A stretch of 64,000 nucleotides of DNA from Biomphalaria glabrata (taxonomy: Eukaryota > Mollusca > Gastropoda > Planorbidae): contig NC_074715.1 of assembly GCF_947242115.1 (NCBI RefSeq), forward strand, positions 50,927,080 through 50,991,079. The letters are read 5' to 3'. Made by a program: the position numbers and the translations under genes. Below are positions 11,275-23,200 of this stretch, piece by piece. The notes beneath the pieces were generated by a model that did not search any database, was not told the DNA's origin, and saw only the letters and a program-made list of their open reading frames with translations. Positions within the stretch are counted from its first letter, which is position 1; each line of letters starts with the position of its first letter.

Positions 11275-14200
11275 TTAAACAGTAGCAGATCTCAAGTAAT
11301 TGACCATGCCTAAAGATTTCTGTAAGAGAGACTGGACCCTATCCCAGGAATGTAGCTGTGTGTTGGTTAGGCTTTCTAGGGCAGATGCCAATTGGGGTTT
11401 AGAGGATAACTGGTCACCATGAACCTTAGAACAAAACACAAGAAAAGCAATATTTGACATTTTTGTTGTGTAAAACGAGACACGTACCAAAAATTACAAA
11501 ACAAAAAAATTATCATATTATAACTCTAACATACTTGTGACTTATCACATTTTGAAACAATAAAGTAAAATATTACCAGGTAATATAAGTTAAAACTGGA
11601 AACTTAAAAATGTCTACTATGAGCAGATAAAAGGATTTTCTTGCTGGATCTACACATCAATTGAGCAATACAAATAGTCACATTATATGTTATAGCTTTG
11701 TAATGAGTGAGTTATTCTATGACTATTTTTCTGTATTCATCACATGTACCCCATTCTAAATGGAAGTACACAGTTTAATTTTCTCAATGACATAGGTATC
11801 AGGGTGGGGACTATACCTTCAAAAACAAAGCCAAATAAGAATGGGCCAGCTCAAAATGTTTGTTGGTCTTGAGAGTAGCTTCAATAAACTCAATGAAATA
11901 CAGCATGGCCTCATCAGTGCTTCCCTCGTCTCCTAGCAGTCGAATCTCTCTGTCAATGGCAGATGGACCCATCTCTTTCAATGAGCTCAATATCGACTCA
12001 TCTGAAACATTATACATTACAAAATATTAATTTCCAAGCAACGACTACATTAAAACACACCAAACAACTTATGATTTGAAAACTCTCTAATATATTAAAT
12101 ACATTACAAAATATTAATTTCCAAGCAACGAATACATTAAAGCACACCAAACGACTTTTGATTTGAAAACTCTCTAATATATTAAATACATTACAAAATA
12201 TTAATTTCCAAGCAACGAATACATTAAAGCACACCAAACAACTTATGATTTGAAAACTCTCTAATATATTAAATACATTACAAAATATTAATTTCCAAGC
12301 AACGAATACATTAAAGCACACCAAACGACTTTTGATTTGAAAACTCTCTAATATATTAAATACATTACAAAATATTAATTTCCAAGCAACGAATACATTA
12401 AAGCACACCAAACGACTTTTGATTTGAAAACTCTCTAATATATTAAACAACTGAAACCAAATAGGGGGAAAGTACATTGTCTTCATTCTATTTAAAATAT
12501 ACCATAAAAAAAAACAGCAATGAACAATGTAGAGTAAATAGAAGAAGTTAGATAAATCAAACCAAATTGGGACATAATCATCTTTTTTGAAGTAACGTCT
12601 GTATTATATAAGATAAGAAGATAAACGTTACAGAGTAATAACTAAAATACTAGTATTGATATTTAGAAATCTATAATTAAAATGTTAAAAGAGAGAGTGG
12701 TATAAACTGTTTGGACACCTCAAAAGGGGACTCGATGTTGAATCCTTGATACAGACCAGGAATATTTAATTGGGATTCAAGTCGAGCTGAGCTGTGTTTG
12801 CAGACAAAGGGCAGCACAAAAACCATCTCTCATATAAAGAGTGGTACTTGCACTCAGCAAACTACTGCATTCAGGACCTGCTATACAAAAGCAATTTAAT
12901 GTATTTAAAAGAAACCTGAAGTGTGCCAAGTGACTTACATGAATGGTTTTGATGTGCCTTGAGCAGCTGCATTGCCAGATCAGATAACGATCCCAGTTCA
13001 GGCTTCTTAATGTGACTCTGTGTCTAAAAATGGTATCAAGATTTATGTTAGCCCCACTGAAGACATAGGTTAAATGTTATTTTTTTCCTGCCACATAATC
13101 TTTCAAGAGAACTGCCATATATTATAAATAACTAGCCGGATTTGACAGGAGGGCCTTAGTTTGTGTATCACTGGTCTAGTGTATAGGATTTAGATTTATG
13201 AGAAACACGGTGAGATGTTCCCTGAGAACTTTTTAATTTCACACGAAAATGAAAGTAGACTATGACAATGGTGTTTACCAAGACATATTCATAGCTAATA
13301 TAAAATACTTGTGAAAATGGGTGTACCTGATTTGTTAAAAGGTTTCGTTCTTCAATAGAGATACATTTAGTTTTTTTTTCGTTTTGCATTTTTTTTACTT
13401 ACTTGTGGGAGAAACATTTAATATAAACTATAATCTAAGAAACATTCATGCCAAATTTAATTAAATTTGGTCAAACGGTTTTGATTTCTATAAGTAACAA
13501 ACATACATTACATTGTGCTTTTAAACTAGATAAGTAGAGCATTTTTTACCTTGAACCTAAGTATGCTCAATAAAATAATAATTGGATCACATAATTGAAT
13601 TTGTTATAAAAGTTCCCCTTTCAGACCTTGTGATCTATAGGGCAGATGATGTTAAGGTCATCTGTTTCTGTGGCCTATGGTTAACAAGGGTGTCATGTGG
13701 CCAGCATGACCAACCAGATTTACTTTTACCCAACTAATGTCAGGTACCCATTAGAGCTGGGTGGACTCAGAGGTGCCCAAAGATCCTGAAATAAAAAATC
13801 CCAATCTTTACCAGGATTCGAACCTGAGACCCCGATTCAGAAGCGAAGCGCTAGACCACCTCACCTCTCCATTATTAGTTATAATTTTTAGCAAATAATC
13901 ATGAATACAAATACAACACTTTCAAAGTTTGTAAAAAAAAAAAAAAAAGTTAGTAAAATGTTTTCCATGTTTCGGATGTTCCTTCAAAGTTGAAGATAAT
14001 TTACAGGGGATGGGAGTGGGCAGGGTTTGAACCCGGGGACCATCAATAAGTCCGAACGGCTGTCCAGCGCACGACCAGGCAGCCAAATATCACAAATAAG
14101 ATATTTATTTTCTATTAGGTAGTTCTGTTCATTTCAACTGGCAGTTACATAGATATTTTCAAGTTCAAAACTCTATTCACCTTGGAGTTATCTGTAGACT

Positions 14201-17200
14201 GACTTGACACATCAAATGAAGGCTGCAGTCCTGCTATGGTTGGTAAATAGAAGGGTGCTGCTTTGGGGGCTTTAGGTGGCTCTTTAGGCTTATTTCTCAT
14301 CTGCACAGAAGTAAATAGAATTAAGTTTCAATTGGCATTCCTTTAACACCCAGTCAATAACAACAAAAGGAACCTTTAAACAGGTTCATATATAGTAAAA
14401 TATGTTTAAAAATACAGAGTTAAATGTACATTAGAAAGATCAGTTGACAATTATTTTATTTATTAGCTTTCATTTTTTGCCTCATGCATTTGATCAAGGT
14501 CAAACTATGATCTATTAATGCGTTTGATTAAGGTCAAATGAACCATGATCTATGAATCCATTGACAAAGTCAAATGAACCACATTCATCCTAAGCATTAA
14601 TTAAATTGAGAGAAAAGAGTAAAATAATAATTAGTATTAAGCTTTTCATTCATTCACAGATTTTTTATTTTTTTTTTACTTTTATTATATCCAAGTTCAA
14701 CAAATTTAACCATCTTGAAGTCGGCAGCAATGATAAGGTCACCAGTTCACTAGCTATCTGCTCGGGTGACTTGTAGTCATCTTCAAACTCCTCTTCCTCT
14801 GTAGACCCATTCAACATTTCAGAAGATTCTAGATAAGAACACAATGCAGTGGATGAAATTAAATTTCATCAGACATTATCTTATCTTACAAATTATATTC
14901 CTTCAAAAGAGAAGATAATTATGCTCTACATCTATCCATGTGTAAATCTAGTCATGCCTATTAATTACAGACTGCTAAATTCTTGATTATATGGCCGATT
15001 TACGTAAATCATTATACCATGACACCTCTTTCTAGCTGGCAGCACAAATATAGGTACAATTCATACAAACCTGGGTCACTGATTACTGTACTAGGGAGCT
15101 GGGCCAGCTTGGGTGTGTAGTCTACAGGAATAGGGGTCAAGGACACATGGGAGTAGAGTGTTTTGTTGGACCACAGGTACACACCAACATCTCCAACATG
15201 GGAAGTGGCCAGGAAGGTACCACATGGTGACATTGATATTGTGGTAGCAGCTGAATGAAGCAGGAACACATCAATAAGCCTAAAAAACATAAGAAATCAA
15301 AACATTTAGCTGTACAATTGAAGAACATCAGTTGAAAAGATTTTCTATTTGGAATTTTTACAACAAATCTGCGCTTTGGTCAAATTTGAATTGTTAAATT
15401 AAGATCTGGACTACATTTTAAAACAGTAACATGAAAAAACAAGAGAAATGGATGTATAAAGTTTAGCATTGAATCAACTACACTCTACTTTTATTAGGGC
15501 AAATAAAAATATGTCATAGAAATGAAGTAACATCAATGATTATTTAAGCATTTCATAGAATCATATAGAAGTGTAAGAAATGATCTAACTTACTTTCCAG
15601 TTGGTATATTCCAAGTTCGTATTGTACAATCTAAACTGGCAGTTAGCAGCCATCTACCATCAGCACGGAAAGTCTAAACAATACACACACAGTTTGTCAT
15701 GTAACGACAAGTTTAATATTGCATAGGAATAAATAAAAATGTTTAGCATCATCCCTCCCTTCACTAATAACTTTAAATGTTACATCCAATAAGGTTTAGG
15801 GATGAGTGCAGTATTTCACATAACAACCAAGACAATTGCTATTGTAGGCCTCAACACTGACCCGTAGGGCAGTGGAGATCTGTGACGTGGCAACTAGCTA
15901 TTGGTCTCCACTGCCCATAGGTTGTGACGCTGCAGGTCAGGCCATCTATGACGATTGGTCTTGCCTAGACCCAGTATAAAACAATATATATTTGAAATAT
16001 AAATTTAAGCCAGATATTAACAAGAAATAGGTGATGAATTTGTTCAAAAGTAGGACACCATATTAACAATTCAAGACTAAGTTTTACCATGTCTGTTATA
16101 GAAGATGTGTGGCCAGAGAACTGTCTTACAACCCTTCTAGTGTCAATATCCACAAGACTAATTGTAAAATCATCCAAAGCTACTGCCAGCATTGAGCTGA
16201 AAAAAAAAAAAAAATTTCCAAATAAAAATGTAAAAGCATATAAGAAAAAAATATTTTTAAAAAGTTTATGATTCTTTTGAAATTTCCTTTGTCTCAATGT
16301 AGGAGATATTTGTAACAAGCTTTTTAAACAGTTTAGATTTACAGGTGTGTCAAAGACATAGAAAGACAAATGACTATGAATATTGATGAGATGAAAAACA
16401 AAGACTTGTCAGAATTTAAGTCATTGATTAACAAGCATGCCTAGTTTCACCTTGAAACATCTGTAGGACGCATTCATTTTCTTTTTTAAGTAACCTCTAT
16501 ATTTCTTAAGTAAAAAGAGTAAAGTTACCCTTTCAGGCCTTGTGATCTATGGGGCAGATGATGTAAAGGTCATCTGTTTATGTGGCCCACGGCTAACGAG
16601 GGTGTCATGTGGCCAACACAACGACCAACCGCCTTTACTTTTCCCTAATTAATGTCAGGTATCCATTTCAGCTGGGTGGACACAAAGGCGCCCTAAAGAT
16701 CTTCACCAGGATTAGAACCCAGGAGCCCTGGTTGAGAAGTTAAGCTCTTTACTGCTCAGTCACTGGTCCTTCTATATTTCTTAACCTTTTGAACCCACCA
16801 GCCAGATTTATCGGTCTGCACGTAAAAAAATCCAAGCCCCGCCATACCAATATATCAGTCTCGCGCACCTTACCTTAAACCTAATGTCTGTAATTAAAAA
16901 TGCAAAGAAAAAAAAAAACTCCACGCAGGACTATTCGACTTATGGTAAATGATAATAATCTCGCACCCATGAGTTTTGTATTTTTAAATGGTAAATTGAT
17001 TTACAAAATGAAAAGATACTCTATTGTTTTAGGTAGCGGTACTCGTAGTCTTATCCAAATAAATAAACTTTGCATGAAGCAGGGAACTATATCCTCAATG
17101 ATTCTAAGAAACAAACTAGATATGGATAATGCTTACATTGATAATGATAGTAAAATGGAAATTGACTTGACAATCATCTGGATTTAGATCTAGACCAAAT

Positions 17201-20200
17201 CGGTACAGTTACAGTAAATGAAGACACTAAATCTACATCTATACCAGCACCAGGTCCTATGGGAATACGAAACTAAAAGCAGAGAAATGCGAGGGTCCAA
17301 AGGGTTAAGATATAAGATTGTTGCTTTGTCTAGTGTGCCCTGTCAAGGTGTCACAGAATGAGAGAGTTTTTGCCCCTAGTGGGTAAGATTAATGGTTGGT
17401 TGTGTGCCAGTCACACTTTACACAGCAGAGATACCAAGTCTTTTGGACATGAAGATAAAAGAATATTTTCTACTTTCAAAAGGATTTTTTTTTGAAAGCT
17501 TAACTTTGCTAAAAAGTATTTTACAATTATTCAATAAAATATTTATTTCAGTGGGCATACGATTGATAAACATACCTATCTCTATGTAACACAATCTGTG
17601 AAACAAATGCATTCAATTTTAAAGTACCCAGAAGCTCTTTAGTCTTAAACTTCCAAAAAGAAAGAGTTCCATCAGCACCAGCGGTAATGACCTTTTGGTT
17701 GAGTGCATCAACAGAAACTCCTCTTACTGTACAATCATGAGCTACAAGCAAAAAAAAAAAAACAATGATGGGGTCAATGTATGTCGCTCACACAATTATT
17801 ATCTAAATGTTTACATGTTCTAAGATCTTACCTGCAATTCTAACTACAGCAAAACTCTAAACAAGTTGACACTAATTTCACTATCAAAGTTTTGTGTATT
17901 GAAATGCAAATAAAGCCCCTGTCAACTACGAGTCAAAGTTTTTATTTTTCTTTGCGATTATTTTGCTAATGAATGATGGATTTTTTAAATATTGGAACAT
18001 TTTTTATCCTTCCTCCCTGATAAAAAATCTGGTTAAGTGAATGTATGTACACTGATTCTTATGATAGGCCTATATATCCAGACTTAGAAGACAATGCACA
18101 AAAAGTTTCTGAATGTCTATTTATGTATTTAACTCTGTAATGAATACATGCAGGAATAGATCTATGATTAATCTCTATGTAACAGTAACATAATCTGTGA
18201 AATGTACTTTTGTTCAAGATATAGAATGTCTAGACCTCCAGACCAAATTTAATTTTGTAAAGATTGTTGTATTTTTTAAAATGCTAACAGACAAACCATA
18301 GTTTTTCCTGTGTGGCCAATTAACTAGTAATTCTTTTACCAAAAGATATAAATAAACTGTCACATCAAAAACTTGAGTTTCAATATACATCTTACAAGAC
18401 CATTGAACTAATACTAAAATTCTCTGACCTGTTTCCTCTCCAAAAGATCCCCTGTGCTGACCAGACTGCATGTTGTATATATCTACATGACCTGTACTGT
18501 AGCCGATAAAACCAAAGTTACCACAAGCACTGATATCTACAGCCTGCTCACAGTCAAGACAAAAGATAACTATAAGTAAGTTTCTGTCCATTTTTGACAA
18601 TCTTAATGAAATAGAGAGTATAGAACTATCATTACAGGAAAAAAAGCTCAAGTGTAGGATCAAATTCTGTCAAGTTTATGTACACTTGTTTAAAAAAAAT
18701 GAGTGAAGTAAAAAGATAAGTGAAAAAAAGAGATGTCATCAAAAGAGTGAAAAAAAGAGATGTCATCAAAAGAGTAAAAAAAGAGATAAGTTATCAAAAG
18801 AGTGATCAGAGTGAAGTAAAGAGATTATCAAGCCAAGCTTACAGTAGCTGTGATGGAATGCTCTGACACATCAGTGCTGAACCTTGGGTGGGAAATCATG
18901 TGTTTGCCCATAGTTGTTCGCTGGTAACTCCAAGTTGACACCAGGTTCAAAGATCTGTGACACGCCAAGATGTTATCCCAGTCACTTTCTCGACTTTGTT
19001 CTATTAGGAATGAAAGAAACATTTCACAAACAAAGTCTTGAATAACTAATAATATGAGCTACCTGTACAACAATTTAATTTTAAAATATTTTATCATGGA
19101 CAACTCTGTTTTAGAATTGTTATCTTTTTATTTCACTAACACTTTTTTGTTGCACAATAGAGTCAGAATTAAAAAGCAAAACATAACAGAATAGTTATTA
19201 ATTAAAATTGTAAAAAAATAATTAGAAACTTTAATTGGAATTGAAGTAGGCAACATTTCTTTTTTTAAACACAAAGATTCCATTGACATAACTAAGTAAA
19301 TTAATTTGTTTTTGTATTAACAACATAATTGACTGAAATCTTTGATCCTTCTATACCTTCAGATAAACATGTCCCTAGAGCTTCTATAATATCATATTAT
19401 AGAAGTTCATTCCATTTTTAACCCAGCTTTAAAACACATTTATTGATTCAAAGCTAGAAGTAATGTTATTTCTATACGTCTCAGCAGTCTAGCCCCACCA
19501 TCAGCAAGATCAATACTGTCATTTACTGCACTTTCACGTCTATGAATATTATAAACACAAGCACAGATTATGACATGGTTATATTTCAATGTTACCTGCA
19601 GCAAAGCGGACAACTGGCGGCATTTTGTATTTGTCCAACTTAAGTCCTGCTCTCTTTGACGCCTTCTTGAAGTAGGACGCTCGACCTAAATTTTTGTTGT
19701 TTTTGTCATGAACTGTTGAGAATGACCTGACTGTGCTATCTTGACCTATGGAGCAACAATTGTATTGATTAATTGCCCTAAACACTGTGTTATTGGTGTC
19801 AATATTTCTATAGGTAGTTTAAATTAGCATTTTGGGGCTTTTATGTAATCGGAAGTATTATAATGAACACTTACCTGCTGTAAGAATATTTTGACCATCA
19901 GTGCCATAAAATCTGATGAATGATGGAGGAGCACTGTGACCTTCTCTGAGTCTCAGCAGTCTAGCTCCACCATCAGCAAGATCAAATATCCACACCTGGT
20001 CAATAGGTTTTATACAATGAAAGTAAAAAATCTGCATTGACTTTGTATATATAACATTCAAACATCAAATAATAACATAACATAAAGAGTGATTGACACA
20101 ACAACATTGTGTTAATGATTCCTCTTGTTTTAGTTTATTTCCCAGGACCCGAAAAATGTAAAAAATACAATTTCTTGTTGCATTTTTTCCTTTTTTATGA

Positions 20201-23200
20201 AATTTGAAGTGATTTAATGTGTTTAGTATTGTGATTTTTTAATATTTATTTAAATGTTTAATTAAAAGGTTAAATCTTTCAGTATATCGATTTTAAACTA
20301 ATTTTTAAATATTTTTTTTTTCATGCTCAGTTTAAAATTAATGAACAAAAAATTTTCTTGAATAATTAATTATATTTATTATAATTTTGTAGCCCATTCA
20401 TTTTCCTTTAAAATAAAATCAAATGCATTATTTAATAAAATAAAAAAAGTTATGTTAGTTTTAGTAACTCTACCCCCCTTGAAAAATTTGTGTTCATCCC
20501 GGAAAACTCATTTTTTCAATCAAAATACTTTGCACTGAAAGAGTTAATGAGCCATGTCAATGTGTGATATTGTACTAAATGAATTAAGGAGACAGAGTAT
20601 TTCAAGGAATATTGACATTCAAATTAGGGATGCTCTCAAGTTCAAAGCTTGCCTAACACTCACCTTAAGAGAGTTGTCAGCAGCACAGGTAACCATTAAA
20701 GGCTCTGAAGGCAGACACTGAAGGCCAGTCACTGATGAGTAGTGAGCATCTTTCAAATAGCTGTGCAGTTTCCTGTTTTCCAAGTCCCACAAGGCTATAT
20801 GACCAGCTGCACTGCCTGTCAGCATCATGGGATGACCATCTGGAGAATGTATTTAAAAAAGTTAAATACAGTAATGATTGACTATATGCGCTTCTCTCTC
20901 TCTCTTCAAGAAGGCAAAATATAATTTCTTATTATTAACTTTGATGGAAATGATAAAGCTCTAACAGTTTGTGATATATATTTCAGTTGTAGTTGAAGCT
21001 ATAATTTCTTACCTTTTATATATATCTGTATCTATTATATATTATTTTAATATTTGCATTATTTACCTGTTCTAAAGCTAATAGCTGTGACTGGACCAAA
21101 GTCCTGCTTGAACTTCACCACAGTTTTGTCCACTGCCAGGTTATGAAGAATAACTTGCCCATCTGCAAGACCAATAGCCATCACATCAACAGCTGTGGAC
21201 TGGAAAAGATTCCAATGTTGCAATTAGTTCTGGTTTTCTTCTAGTTACATTAAGCCTAACAGTTGTAGGAGAGTAGTCTACATTTCAGTAACATTTTTTT
21301 TAAAGCTTATATGTGGTGAATTGTGGCATTTCTTAAACTTCCTATTATACATGTAAAAGTATGTTGATGATTCTAGACGCAAAGTTATCCACCAATCCAA
21401 AATATCAATAATGATTTTGTTTTTTTAAATCTTAAAGTCAATACCGGTATACAAAAAAACAAATTTATGTAGATATTTCAAAGCTTTTTAAATTACATAA
21501 GTCAATAATACAAGTTCATTTCCAATGTCCTCTTACCTGCTGTATGACAGTGATGCTGACACCCCATCCATCAAAAGAGTAAATCAATTTATTGGTGTTG
21601 ATGTTCCACAGCTGAAGAGTTCCCTGTTCACTTCCTAAAAGTACTTTGTTCATGTACGTGTGAGGATGGGCTACGGCAGTAACTGAGAAGCTTTCTGGAT
21701 CAAACTTAGTTTGGAGATAAGGTTCTGGTGATCGACAAATAAAGGCAATGTTCATTACTACACATACATCTATTTTCTCAAAAGAGTGATCCAGCCAGCA
21801 TGACATTTGACAGGATTAGAGAGCTTAATTTGAAAAAACATTGAGGCAAAACAAAGCATTTATGATATCCAAAAAAGAGTAGTGCTGGTTGTAACATTAT
21901 TCTAAAGAGATTTATTAAACAGTTAGTTAAAACAAGCTTTTTTTTTCAACCATGTAAGCTGCCTGGTCGTGAGGTTTGCGCGCTGGACTGTCGTTCGGAT
22001 TTATCGATGGTCGAGGGTTCAAATCCTGCCCGCTCCCATCCCCCGTCGTCCTGCGGGAGGTTTGGACTAGGAAGTAAACTATCTTCAACTCTGAAGGAAC
22101 ATCCGAAACATGTAAAACATTTTACAAACAAACAAACAAGTCATTAACTGAACTCCAACACAGATGCTGAAAATTGGGACTAGTGAGCTTTACCCTTACA
22201 AGAGAATGCCAACCATATCCTTCAAAGCTGCATACTCTAATTAGAAGCCTAAGCAAGACACTGGCCCAAACACACCCATATAAAAGAAAAATGACAATAA
22301 GAAGAGGTGCCTAATCTGGACAAAATGGCACAGTCATCTCAAATATAGGACTAACTATCTGAACCATTCAACTTGATAATAATAAGAGGTGCCTAATCTG
22401 GACACCATTGTGCAGTCATCTCAAATATAGGATTAACTATCTGAACCGTCCAACTTGATAATAAGAATCCAGAAGAAGAAGAAAGTCCTTAACCAGACAT
22501 GCCTACCCCCAAGACCCAGAATGTGGAACACTCAGGTTGAGAATGTGGAATTTTGGGCCCCAATGTGGAACATAAACCCGTTTATGTTTGTTAGCCATAC
22601 TGTACGCAATATAAATAAAACTTCAATTATATTACTTTAATAACAATACTAGTTTGCTTCTTATAAATTAGATGTAAATATTATAATTAAAAGTAAGAAA
22701 ACCTTTAATTCATAATTATGTCCTTTGTTTGAAATCAATAGTTCTAACTCCTAAATGATGAATTCTAACTAAAATGTATTCTAATGACCTACACTCAAAT
22801 GTTACTATTTTTATTTGTTACTACTAGATCTAGATCTAAATCTACTGACTACATCTAGATTATTCTAGATCTACTTGATTATCAATCCTTTTCTAGGGCT
22901 CTGCTCTAATCACTCTAACTCTAGATGTTGTCTCTAGTTCTAGATCTAAAATAATTTAAGAGTCTTACTACTAGTGACTTACTAGTCTAGACCTACATTT
23001 AATATAAGTCCTCTAAGTCTAAGAACACACATTATAATAATAATATTATAGATCTAAATATTAATGTCTATAGTCTAGATCTATAGTATAGACTTATTGA
23101 GAACTAAATTTATTACATAATGATACAAGAAATCTAGATCTAGAATCTAATAATCATCTTGTAAGTCTATTTCTATATATATAGATCTAGATTTAGTATC

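Noticed and set aside
12010-12486. 158-codon open frame with 29-residue repeats on the minus strand
   Set aside because: It is produced by the 87-bp satellite, lies in a WDR36 intron and has no splice or start context.
16900-17187. 95-codon ORF as a host gene
   Set aside because: It lies entirely within the piggyBac-like element and has no recognisable domain or splice context.
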